Assembly: GCA_030616665.1 (NCBI GenBank)
Contig: JAUWWX010000062.1
Coordinates: forward strand, 1-5,990
Direction: 5' to 3'
Length of the DNA stretch: 5,990 nt
Origin: an archaeon
GTDB taxonomy: Archaea; Iainarchaeota; Iainarchaeia; Iainarchaeales; GCA-2688035
Shown: positions 1-5,340 of the stretch, piece after piece
Layout: every line of letters starts with the position of its first letter
Position numbering within the stretch: position 1 is the first letter of the stretch
Made by a program: the position numbers and the translations under genes
Notes under the pieces: model-generated
Seen by the model: only the letters and a program-made list of their open reading frames with translations
What the model was told of the DNA's origin: nothing
The model's database searches: none

Positions 1-2
1 GG

Positions 3-392
3 AACCTAATAGGCTACTATGGGACGAGCTGGGAGCTGTACGAACACATGGAAGACCAGACATTTGTATGCGGAGACGCCTTCAATACGCCAGAGAAGTA
101 CGTTTTCGGAGACAAGGTCTACTGCAGCCTGAACAGTTTGATAGATACACAAGAGGGCTACCCAAAGTGGAGCAGCCTATGGAGCTACATAAACTGCGGT
201 GAAGACTTTGCCGAATGGCTTGGCCTGAATGCATGTGCTGGCGGAGGCCTGCAGCAGAAGCTGGACAGGATGTATGCAGGCAGGGGCTACTGGCTAGAGC
301 TAGGGGAAGCAGACTTGTATGTCCCGGCAACGACATGCATCTGGAACAGCGACTTTGAATGCAAATGGACAGGCGGCGGGATAATCCCGTAA
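3..392 (+). CDS. C-terminal part of a secreted protein with a GWNLIGY/GYW module (5' truncated)
   Basis: The reading frame is open from the left edge. The first complete codon is at 3 and the stop is TAA at 390-392, giving 129 visible residues, so the gene begins outside the window. The ATG at 48 is internal: the 15 codons before it read NLIGYYGTSWELYEH in the same style, and the partial codon at 1-2 (xGG) would fit Trp, giving a GWNLIGYYG start. That motif, with MYAGRGYWLEL and then LYVP about 75-90 residues later, resembles a module known from C-termini of secreted archaeal and bacterial surface proteins (GWNLI...GYW...). Six cysteines are visible, as expected for an exported, disulfide-bonded domain. 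No transmembrane helix or sorting motif follows. The exact role is unknown. A T-rich stretch follows the stop, then the next secreted-protein gene on the same strand. Confidence 0.75.
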   Translation, partial: NLIGYYGTSWELYEHMEDQTFVCGDAFNTPEKYVFGDKVYCSLNSLIDTQEGYPKWSSLWSYINCGEDFAEWLGLNACAGGGLQQKLDRMYAGRGYWLELGEADLYVPATTCIWNSDFECKWTGGGIIP

Positions 393-395
393 AGC

Positions 396-420
396 CCTCC
401 ATTTCCTTTTTATTTCTTTT
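396..420 (+). terminator. T-rich archaeal-type terminator after the first gene
   Basis: Just after the TAA at 392 the plus strand carries a pyrimidine-rich tract with T5 (407-411), T3 (413-415) and T4 (417-420). Archaeal RNA polymerase terminates on T-rich tracts of this type without needing a hairpin, and none is visible here. Part of the tract (TTTTTAT, 407-413) could also be a weak TATA element for the next gene, since it lies about 28 nt before the GTG at 440. Confidence 0.5.
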
Positions 421-430
421 CATTTAGTAA

Positions 431-439
431 CTATATAAA
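431..439 (+). promoter_or_regulatory. TATA-like sequence upstream of the Cys-rich surface protein gene
   Basis: CTATATAAA is a good match to an archaeal TATA box. Its position is puzzling: transcription would start about 25 nt downstream, near 460, which is inside the best translation start (ATG 449). Either it is a chance match, the upstream TTTTTAT is used, or the gene is read through from the previous one. I report it with low confidence. Confidence 0.3.
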
Positions 440-448
440 GTGGGGTTC

Positions 449-1597
449 ATGGGTTTTGCTAGATGCCTTCCATTGGTTATTTTCTTTCTGCTTATAAGCG
501 GGCTTGCTTATGCCCAGGGGCCAGGCATACCGCACCAGTTTTACGGCTATGTGACCATTAATGGCGCGCCTGCCGACGGAGCAGGCATCGTTGCAAAGAT
601 AAACGGCGTTGAAAGAGCAAGCACCACTAGTATAAATGGCAATTACGGCTTCAACCCAAACATTTTCTATGTCCCTGACCCAAATAGCTTGTTTGCAGGA
701 AAAACGATTGAATTCTTTTTGAATGGCAATCCAGTAAATGAGCCGTCTGTAACCTTTGAAAACGGCAAAACAACTAGGCTGGACCTCAGCACTGGAGACG
801 TTCCTTTCTGTGGTGACGGAATACCCAACCTGGACGAGGACTGTGATAGCTGTCCTGAGGATGTAGGAAGCTGTACGGTTTGCGGTGACGGAACATGTGA
901 TACAGACGAGGACAGCAGCACCTGCCCAGAAGACTGCGGAGCAGCCCCAGCATGCGGAGACGGAACATGCGACCCAGATGAAACCTGCTCAAGCTGTGAA
1001 GCAGACTGCGGTGCATGCCCAACCGGTGGAAGCACACCATCCGGCGGTGGCGGCGGCGGGGGCGGCAGCCCTGCGCTGACGATAAGGATTGAGGGAAAGT
1101 GCGTTGGCCAGCCTACTGTTGTGACTACGCTGAATACTGTTGGAAACCCTGCAAGGGATGCAAGCGTTATAGTTACATTTGATGGGGCAACTGTTGCAGA
1201 GGGCAAGACTGATGATGATGGCAAGATTTCCTTTACCTTTGAGGAAGAGGGCAAATACAAGTTTTACGTTACCAAGACCTATTACACGCAGAGCACGAAG
1301 ACAATTACATTAACTGAGTGCGCTGGCGAAGAAGCCGGGGTCAGTGGAGAAGGTGACGAAGAAGAGGTAACAGGTGGCGTGAATTTGTGCGTCGGCGTTG
1401 ACTGTGATGATAAAAACCCGTGCACTGTTGAATTCTGTATTCCTACGACAGGGCACTGCACTTACGAGAACCAGCAGGACGGCGCAAAGTGCGGTGAAAA
1501 AGGCGTTTGCGAGAAAGGGGTTTGCGCTGAGCCAGTGGAAGAGACAGGCGGAGAGCAGGCAGGCCCGACAGGCTTTTTTGGGCTTAGCACTGGCTAG
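449..1597 (+). CDS. Secreted multi-domain Cys-rich surface protein, frame cut by TAG before its membrane anchor
   Basis: This is an exported protein of 382 aa from ATG 449; GTG 440 would add three residues. Domains in order: a Sec signal peptide (about residues 1-23: Arg near the start, hydrophobic core, then AYAQ); a beta-sandwich resembling carboxypeptidase-regulatory-like folds (about 31-116, YGYVTINGAPADGAG); three Cys- and Asp-rich repeats (121-190) of the form CGDGxC-D-x-D-E...C..DCG; a poly-Gly linker (about 199-206); a second beta-sandwich (about 211-291, with a DDDGK turn); an acidic linker; and an eight-Cys module (314-359, VDCDDKNPCTVEFC...TGHCTYE) like the CDDGNPCT repeats of bacterial surface proteins. 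The mature part has 24 cysteines, an even number that fits disulfides. The TAG at 1595-1597 ends the frame just before an in-frame hydrophobic anchor (see 1598-1684), so this may be a truncated form. Ligand and partners are unknown. Confidence 0.85.
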   Translation: MGFARCLPLVIFFLLISGLAYAQGPGIPHQFYGYVTINGAPADGAGIVAKINGVERASTTSINGNYGFNPNIFYVPDPNSLFAGKTIEFFLNGNPVNEPSVTFENGKTTRLDLSTGDVPFCGDGIPNLDEDCDSCPEDVGSCTVCGDGTCDTDEDSSTCPEDCGAAPACGDGTCDPDETCSSCEADCGACPTGGSTPSGGGGGGGGSPALTIRIEGKCVGQPTVVTTLNTVGNPARDASVIVTFDGATVAEGKTDDDGKISFTFEEEGKYKFYVTKTYYTQSTKTITLTECAGEEAGVSGEGDEEEVTGGVNLCVGVDCDDKNPCTVEFCIPTTGHCTYENQQDGAKCGEKGVCEKGVCAEPVEETGGEQAGPTGFFGLSTG

Positions 1598-1684
1598 GGA
1601 GCTGGGGCAGGCGTTGTTGTTATAGCGTTAATTGCATTGCTTGCTTATTTGCTTGCAGCAGGCAAGAGAAAAGAGAAGAAATAG
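1598..1684 (+). other. In-frame C-terminal membrane anchor beyond an amber codon
   Basis: Reading on in the same frame past the TAG at 1595-1597 gives 28 codons and then a second TAG (1682-1684). The translation is GAGAG, then the hydrophobic run VVVIALIALLAYLLAA, then GKRKEKK: a Gly-rich hinge, one membrane-spanning helix and a basic cytoplasmic tail, the standard end of an archaeal surface protein. Such a pattern is very unlikely by chance. The original codon was probably CAG or another one-base neighbour of TAG. Possible explanations are a nonsense mutation or sequencing error, amber readthrough giving both secreted and anchored forms, or pyrrolysine insertion. Confidence 0.75.
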
Positions 1685-1718
1685 CTGATTCTGCTTTTAA
1701 TAGTTGGCTTCTTATCAT

Positions 1719-1739
1719 AATTCTTTGCCTTTTTGTTGT
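1719..1739 (+). terminator. T-rich terminator after the surface protein gene
   Basis: About 35 nt after the second stop codon (1682-1684) the plus strand has TTCTTTGCC followed by T5 and TTGTTG. It lies beyond the anchor-coding segment rather than right after the first TAG, which fits the transcript including the anchor region. A 5-bp inverted repeat (TTGTT/AACAA) is too weak to count as a hairpin. Confidence 0.4.
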
Positions 1740-1767
1740 CAAAACAATTAAAAACAAGAAAAGGCTT

Positions 1768-1777
1768 TCCTTATACT
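1768..1777 (+). promoter_or_regulatory. Possible TATA box for the zinc-finger gene
   Basis: TCCTTATACT is TATA-like. A transcript start about 25 nt downstream (near 1798) would give a leader of roughly 38 nt before ATG 1836. That leader contains the purine-rich GGAAAGGAGAAGAGG, which could serve for ribosome binding. ATTAAAAA at 1747-1754 is an alternative. Nothing else was seen in the 150-nt spacer 1685-1835. Confidence 0.35.
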
Positions 1778-1835
1778 AATTGCAGATTTGTTTTTTTTGA
1801 GATTGGAAAGGAAAGGAGAAGAGGCTGGTTTTTTT

Positions 1836-2555
1836 ATGGGAAGGGTTCCAAGGCGGTTGCGAAGGTTCCAGAGAAGTGGAGAGTTGCCCAGCGATTTGGA
1901 GGACATTGAACTGGGTGAAACTGCCTTAAAGAAGCCTGGGAAAAAGGAGGTCGACAAGGAGATTGCAACCCAGCTTGCCTTGGACGAGGTGCAGAGGTTC
2001 AAGCAAAAGCACCAAAGGCTGCCGAAAAAAGACGAGTATGACAGCATTGCGGAAAGCATTTATGCGCAGCTTAAGGACACGGAGAAAAGAAAGAGGATTA
2101 TGCAAAGGCTTGAGAGGAAAAAGGGGAGGGCATGGCAGAGGAAGGCCGGAAGAAGGGAAAGGCGCCAGCCAGGGGAAAAAGCTGCAGCAGGCGCGAAGGA
2201 AAGCGCTTTTGCCGAACTGCAGAGGGCAGCAAAGGGGTTAAGCGAAAAGGAAATAAAGGGAATGAGCGTTGAAGACCTCGTTGGCGGGGACGGACAAGTA
2301 GAGGGAAAAAAGCCTGCTGCAAAGCAGGGCGAAAGCGAAGAGGAGTTCAGTTTGGGCGGCCTGACAGACCTTGAGGAAAGTGTTGGGAAAGAAGAGGAGC
2401 AAAAGTGCCCGAAATGCGGCGCCAACGCACCTGAGATAATTTTTTGCCCGGAGTGCGGAACAGCATTCTGCGAAAAATGCTCGAAGCGCTTGGAAAGGCT
2501 GGGAAAGATTAGGACAATGGTCTGCCCAGGCTGCGGCAAAAAAATAAAAAAATAG
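1836..2555 (+). CDS. Highly charged protein with a C-terminal domain of four CxxC zinc-binding pairs
   Basis: This is a predicted cytosolic protein of 239 aa with no signal or membrane segment. ATG 1836 is preferred over the longer TTG frame from 1788: the extra residues come from the T- and purine-rich leader, and ATG is followed by a clean basic start (MGRVPRRLRRF). Residues 1-115 are very basic and mostly helical, probably coiled-coil (about 36-110), which suggests nucleic-acid or ribosome contact. Residues 115-188 are Ala/Glu/Gly-rich and likely disordered. Residues 191-233 carry CPKC, CPEC, CEKC and CPGC with spacing x9, x4 and x14 between pairs, so two zinc ions can be bound. The fold could be a double zinc ribbon or a cross-braced RING-like domain; sequence alone does not decide. 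It ends in KKIKK. The gene is convergent with the pilin operon, 1 nt apart. Function is unknown. Confidence 0.8.
   Translation: MGRVPRRLRRFQRSGELPSDLEDIELGETALKKPGKKEVDKEIATQLALDEVQRFKQKHQRLPKKDEYDSIAESIYAQLKDTEKRKRIMQRLERKKGRAWQRKAGRRERRQPGEKAAAGAKESAFAELQRAAKGLSEKEIKGMSVEDLVGGDGQVEGKKPAAKQGESEEEFSLGGLTDLEESVGKEEEQKCPKCGANAPEIIFCPECGTAFCEKCSKRLERLGKIRTMVCPGCGKKIKK
2538..2553 (-). terminator. Oligo-T terminator of the minus-strand pilin operon
   Basis: On the minus strand, right after the TAG of the last operon gene (2557-2559), the sequence reads ACTA, T7, A, T7, GCC. This is a strong archaeal oligo-T termination signal. The same bases on the plus strand are the codons AAA AAA ATA AAA AAA that end the zinc-finger gene. 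No comparable T-tract follows the zinc-finger gene on the plus strand. Confidence 0.6.
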
Positions 2556-2556
2556 T

Positions 2557-3255
2557 CTATGTGGAAACAATCGTTTGGTGCAGCTCGCAGTTAAGATTTG
2601 CCAGCACTTCTGCGGGAATCGGAGTTGGAACCCACATTGTTAGGTTTACCTGTGCTGGAGGATAGCTTGCGTTGTGGCTTTCATCTAATTCAACGAACTG
2701 TATCCTTGCGTTTCCCTGGGCGCTTGAGCCAACGCTTTCAACCAGGCTTTCCAAATCGTTAAGCGTTGTGGGGTTGCAGAAGTACACTTTGCCCGGGCCC
2801 GGCGTGACCTTTCCATCATCTGATATTGTGGGTGCTTCCCTTGTGTAAAGCAGTACAAAGGGGAATTGTTTTGCATCAAACAGGTAAAAGTAGAAAAGGT
2901 AGTCAAAGTTCCCTGAAATGGGCTGCATTATCCCAGAAATGTTCTGTAGCAAGGCATCCCTTGTTTCTACTATCTGGCTGTCGTCGGCAAAATCCTCCTT
3001 AACGGCCGCCAAGAGGTAGTCTACCTCTGTTGCGTCTTCAAGAGTCTGCCCTGCTATCCTCGGTGTGCTGCTGTACAAAATGGTTTCAAGGGCACTGGTT
3101 GCGTACTCCCTCCAGTACTGGTTTACCACCCTCTGCTGCACTGTCAGGCCATAGTTTGCAGCATAGAAGAAAAGCATTGTGCTCAAGGTTGAAACTATTA
3201 GGAGGAAGTAAAGGGCATCTGTAAGGGCTGCCTGGCCTCTGCTGTTCAGCGCCAT
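2557..3255 (-). CDS. Class III signal / type IV pilin-like membrane-anchored protein, operon gene 4
   Basis: The product is 232 aa from ATG 3255. The N-terminus MALNSRG|QAALTDALYF has the archaeal prepilin cleavage pattern (Arg-Gly before Gln-Ala), followed at once by a hydrophobic helix (about residues 11-33). This is the layout of type IV pilins and pseudopilins, in which the mature helix packs into a filament core. An extracellular domain of about 195 residues follows, with three N-glycosylation sequons (N105, N195, N204) and two cysteines (160, 223) that could pair. The start codon lies within the last 10 nt of the upstream gene, with GGTGGTGG just before ATG, so translation is probably coupled. 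A minor-pilin role is inferred from the N-terminus and context; I do not recognise the globular domain as a named family. Confidence 0.8.
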   Translation of the reverse strand: MALNSRGQAALTDALYFLLIVSTLSTMLFFYAANYGLTVQQRVVNQYWREYATSALETILYSSTPRIAGQTLEDATEVDYLLAAVKEDFADDSQIVETRDALLQNISGIMQPISGNFDYLFYFYLFDAKQFPFVLLYTREAPTISDDGKVTPGPGKVYFCNPTTLNDLESLVESVGSSAQGNARIQFVELDESHNASYPPAQVNLTMWVPTPIPAEVLANLNCELHQTIVST

Positions 3256-3767
3256 GTGACCACCACCAAAAGCATTGGCCTTACATAGAATGCCTTTGTT
3301 TCATCGTTCTTGAATTCCAGGGCAATTGGGAAAGACCTGATGATTAGGTCTGTGCTGATTTCTTCCGGTCTTTCATCGGTGTTGGTGCAAATAAACGTTC
3401 CGCCGAGGTCAAAAAATTCGCTTTCAAGGGTTTCGATGTTAATGCCTTCAAATTTTTCCCCAGGGCTGCCGGGAGGGTTGATGGAAAGTGGAAGCAGGCC
3501 TGCCATGAATTTTATTCTCTTAAGGGCCTGGGCTTCGTTGCACCTTTCCTGAAAGGCTCCAATGCCCCTCAAATAGTTGTTGCCCTTTAGGGTGTTTCCA
3601 ACGCGCAGGGCAGACAGGGCATCGTTGAAAGCCCTGCCCCTTTCGTCAAAGGCATTCCAGGTAAAGGTAAAAACATAAAAGAACATCATCAGGGCAAAGA
3701 GCAGCGGTATAAGGGAGGGAAGGTCGTCCCCTATTGGCCCAAGAAATCCTTTTGCGGTTTTTTTCAA
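3246..3767 (-). CDS. Single-pass membrane protein, pilin/TadE-like minor subunit, operon gene 3
   Basis: The product is 173 aa and starts at TTG 3767. This is the only usable upstream start, because an in-frame TGA lies at 3776-3774 and GAGTGA sits 6 nt before the TTG as a Shine-Dalgarno sequence. MKKTAKGFLGPIGDD is a basic leader, then a hydrophobic helix spans about residues 17-36, then an exterior domain with one Cys pair (76, 127). The early positive charge, the single N-terminal helix and the DERGRAFNDALSALRVGN-type amphipathic continuation resemble TadE-like or pseudopilin proteins. The prepilin cleavage site is not clear (KG|F or LG|P are candidates). It begins 12 nt after the upstream stop and overlaps the downstream gene by 10 nt. 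The role as part of a pilus-like complex is inferred from its neighbours. Confidence 0.75.
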   Translation of the reverse strand: MKKTAKGFLGPIGDDLPSLIPLLFALMMFFYVFTFTWNAFDERGRAFNDALSALRVGNTLKGNNYLRGIGAFQERCNEAQALKRIKFMAGLLPLSINPPGSPGEKFEGINIETLESEFFDLGGTFICTNTDERPEEISTDLIIRSFPIALEFKNDETKAFYVRPMLLVVVTWR

Positions 3768-3773
3768 TTGTTG

Positions 3774-3779
3774 TCACTC
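3774..3779 (-). promoter_or_regulatory. Shine-Dalgarno GAGTGA for a TTG start
   Basis: On the minus strand the upstream gene's TGA (3782-3780) is followed directly by GAGTGA, then six bases (CAACAA), then TTG 3767. The site complements the archaeal 16S tail (GGTGA class, one mismatch) at normal spacing and supports TTG as the true start. Confidence 0.5.
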
Positions 3780-4451
3780 TCAGCAGGTTGGCACCCTTGT
3801 GCCGCAATCCTCCGGAAACGGAAAGCAGGTTGACTGCCTTTTGTCATCCGGGCACTTTGAAACCCAGCAGCTGACCCAGTCAAGGTTCCTTTCGCAAATG
3901 GCTGCGCTGGAGGAGCAGGCGATAATGTGCAGGTAGCTCTTGCCCTTGTAGACCTCTTTTATGAAAACCATGCTGTTCTTTGTTGCAATGCCGGGCGATT
4001 CCGGGTCAATGGTTATACTGCTTTGCTCTGTTATGGTGTCGGTTTCTGTATTCCATTCGTAGAGGTAAATCCTTGCATTCAGGTCAACGCTGCTTGTGGC
4101 AATGATCTTGTCCATCTCTTTCCTGCTTGCAATCTGGAAGATCAGCATATTTAATTTGTCTGGCTCAAAATCGGGTGGGTAGCGCTTTAGGTACATGACA
4201 TAGTAAAAGCGCTGGCTTGGCATAAGTCCGCCAAAGTACTCAATGGATTGGGGAACGGTTGCAGTTGATTTCCTGCAAAGAAGCTCTCCTGAAACCAGGC
4301 CAAAAACTGTTTCACTGTAGTCGTTTACCAACTGCTGCGCCAAATCGCTTACCACAATGTCTGTCAGGCTGAACAGGAAGAAGGAAATTATGGCAAACAT
4401 TGCGGTAACCAGAATAAGCAGGTTAAGCTTGCTTAGCGTAAACCCAAGCAT
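3780..4451 (-). CDS. Pseudopilin-like membrane-anchored Cys-rich protein with GFTL N-terminus, operon gene 2
   Basis: The product is 223 aa from ATG 4451, 6 nt after the upstream stop. It starts MLGFTLSKLNLLILV, and a hydrophobic helix covers about residues 9-30. G3|FTL resembles the bacterial type IV prepilin site (G|FTLIE), but the leader is only three residues, has no positive charge, and Ser/Lys replace the usual Ile-Glu. Processing is therefore uncertain. The extracellular domain is mixed alpha/beta, and its C-terminal 45 residues hold seven of the eight cysteines (179, 186, 195, 200, 209, 216, 223, plus 59), a likely disulfide knot ending in a terminal Cys. An alternative ATG at 4458 overlaps the upstream TGA but is out of frame. 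It is likely a minor subunit of the same complex as its neighbours. Confidence 0.8.
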   Translation of the reverse strand: MLGFTLSKLNLLILVTAMFAIISFFLFSLTDIVVSDLAQQLVNDYSETVFGLVSGELLCRKSTATVPQSIEYFGGLMPSQRFYYVMYLKRYPPDFEPDKLNMLIFQIASRKEMDKIIATSSVDLNARIYLYEWNTETDTITEQSSITIDPESPGIATKNSMVFIKEVYKGKSYLHIIACSSSAAICERNLDWVSCWVSKCPDDKRQSTCFPFPEDCGTRVPTC

Positions 4452-4457
4452 TTGGCA

Positions 4458-5015
4458 TCAGTCCTCTTTCCTGTAGGCGCAGATTGTTGGAAATGTGCTT
4501 GTCACGCTTGTCTTGTTGACAAGCAGGTAATTGCCTTGCACAACCTTGTTTCTGAAATCAACCAGCTCATAGCCTCCTTTGCCCAGGCACCTTCCTATTA
4601 TGGCTGGGAAAACCGAATCAGGGCTTATGTTAAGGCATTTCCTGATTGAAAAGCTTCCGCTTCCGCTGTAATAGTACTGCAGCAGCGTGCAAAGGTTCCT
4701 TGCTGCGCCGCAGTACTGGGCGCACAAGCTGGGCTCGCTGAAGTCCTTTATCCTTACTGTCTCTTCCTCCGGGTTAAAGCAAGGGCTTAGGTTAAAATTT
4801 ATCTGCTGCGGGCTCCGCTCCGTTACGACTGTTTCAAGCTTTGTCTTCATTTCCTCAAGCTTTGCGTTTGTCTCGTTGAAGCACTTTTCCCTGTTCAGCT
4901 GGTCCATTGCCCGCAGTCCGACAAAAATCACAAAGCCCATTATTATTACGGCAATCAGCAGCTCGAAGGGAGCGGCCTCTTGCCCCCTTTGCCCAATCAT
5001 TCTTTTTTTCGGCAT
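4458..5015 (-). CDS. Class III signal / type IV pilin-like Cys-rich protein, operon gene 1
   Basis: The product is 185 aa from ATG 5015; a longer TTG frame from 5033 is possible. ATG 5015 is chosen because a TTAAATA box ends 26 nt upstream, fitting a leaderless transcript, and because it gives a compact basic leader MPKKRMIGQRG|QEAAPFELL. Cleavage after Gly11 would leave Gln at +1 and a hydrophobic helix at about residues 17-35, followed by a charged amphipathic helix (about 38-65), as in type IV pilins. The globular part has eight cysteines (45, 79, 98, 102, 109, 127, 143, 179) and several sequons (N47, N75, N129, N167). It leads the four-gene run 5015-2557. Major versus minor pilin status cannot be told from sequence, and the head domain matches no family I can name. 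Confidence 0.8.
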   Translation of the reverse strand: MPKKRMIGQRGQEAAPFELLIAVIIMGFVIFVGLRAMDQLNREKCFNETNAKLEEMKTKLETVVTERSPQQINFNLSPCFNPEEETVRIKDFSEPSLCAQYCGAARNLCTLLQYYYSGSGSFSIRKCLNISPDSVFPAIIGRCLGKGGYELVDFRNKVVQGNYLLVNKTSVTSTFPTICAYRKED

Positions 5016-5040
5016 CTGGAATAAAGAAGGCAAAAACTGC

Positions 5041-5050
5041 TATTTAATGA
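5041..5050 (-). promoter_or_regulatory. TATA box (TTAAATA) of the four-gene pilin-like operon
   Basis: On the minus strand the sequence reads TCATTAAATA, with TTAAATA at 5047-5041. Its last base is 26 nt upstream of ATG 5015, the spacing expected between an archaeal TATA box and a leaderless start. The neighbouring gene has the identical heptamer at 27 nt. No Shine-Dalgarno sequence precedes ATG 5015. Confidence 0.55.
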
Positions 5051-5091
5051 TTTTGTATTGGGCGATTTGCTTCCAAAAAGCTTTTAATGAA

Positions 5092-5262
5092 TCAGCTTAT
5101 CTTCGGCACTGTCTTTTTCACCACTTGCTGGCTTTGTCTAAACATTGGCTTTATCACCGTTATCAGCAAGAGGGCTGCAATAATCAGGACAATCAGCATG
5201 TAGACACTACTCCACTCGCTTTGCGCCCTCTCATCCCTCAGAAACGATTTGATTGCAGACAT
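5092..5262 (-). CDS. Miniature class III signal / pilin-like single-helix protein
   Basis: The product is 56 aa from ATG 5262. A longer reading from ATG 5289 (65 aa) is unlikely because that ATG overlaps the TATA box. The sequence MSAIKSFLRDERA|QSEWSS has a charged leader and a prepilin-like site (Arg-Ala before Gln-Ser), then a hydrophobic helix at about residues 19-37, then a short basic tail to residue 56. The mature form would be only about 43 aa, essentially just the pilin core helix with no globular head and no cysteine. Small helical subunits of this kind are known in Flp/Tad-type and some archaeal filaments. It lies between a larger pilin-like gene and the four-gene operon on the same strand, and could be a filament core subunit or a small assembly factor. 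It could also be a small unrelated membrane protein. Confidence 0.7.
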   Translation of the reverse strand: MSAIKSFLRDERAQSEWSSVYMLIVLIIAALLLITVIKPMFRQSQQVVKKTVPKIS

Positions 5263-5286
5263 ACCAAATAAGATATTGGGAAAAGG

Positions 5287-5297
5287 CATATTTAAGC
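5287..5297 (-). promoter_or_regulatory. TATA box (TTAAATA) of the mini-pilin gene
   Basis: The minus strand reads GCTTAAATATG, with TTAAATA at 5295-5289. It ends 27 nt before ATG 5262, matching the box and spacing of the operon promoter at 5041-5050, so a leaderless transcript starting at or near 5262 is likely. The box is part of a repeated 26-nt element (5288-5313 and 5341-5366). Confidence 0.6.
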
Positions 5298-5313
5298 ATT
5301 TTGATTAAAAGAA
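5288..5313. repeat. 26-nt imperfect direct repeat, copy 1 (overlaps promoter)
   Basis: This copy matches 5341-5366 at 24 of 26 positions (differences at 5294/5347 and 5297/5350), with a 53-nt offset. The 16 nt at 5298-5313 (ATTTTGATTAAAAGAA) are identical in both. On the minus strand that conserved part lies directly upstream of the TATA box, where BRE or activator sites would be. Confidence 0.8.
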
Positions 5314-5340
5314 GAAAAAAATACTGGAAAAAAAAGGGGT

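Noticed and set aside
1043..1069. GGC/GGT-rich repeat
   Set aside because: It is simply the codon run of the poly-Gly linker in the surface protein, not a separate repeat element.
1209..1221. CTGATGATGATGG, resembling a C box of a C/D guide RNA
   Set aside because: It encodes the TDDDG turn of a beta domain, and no paired D box at suitable spacing was found.
667..1260. Minus-strand ORF of 197 codons within the surface protein gene
   Set aside because: It is a shadow frame: Pro/Ser-rich low-complexity translation produced opposite the poly-Gly and Cys repeats, with no start context.
1595..1684. Pyrrolysine insertion as the firm explanation of the amber codon
   Set aside because: It is kept only as a hypothesis. 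No pyl genes are in the window, and other genes here end at TAG with only short, unconvincing extensions.
2060..2539. Minus-strand ORF of 159 codons inside the zinc-finger gene
   Set aside because: It is antisense to Lys/Glu-rich codons, giving Phe/Ser/Leu-rich filler. The plus strand has the coherent four CxxC domain.
5076..5085. Palindrome AAAAGCTTTT between the mini-pilin and the operon
   Set aside because: It has no loop and so cannot form a terminator hairpin. The following T-run on the minus strand is short; it is probably chance AT-rich sequence.
4687..5271. Plus-strand ORF of 194 codons opposite the mini-pilin and the first operon gene
   Set aside because: It runs antisense across two genes that have clear class III signals, promoters and cysteine patterns. 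Its own translation has no recognisable domain and crosses the promoter at 5041-5050.
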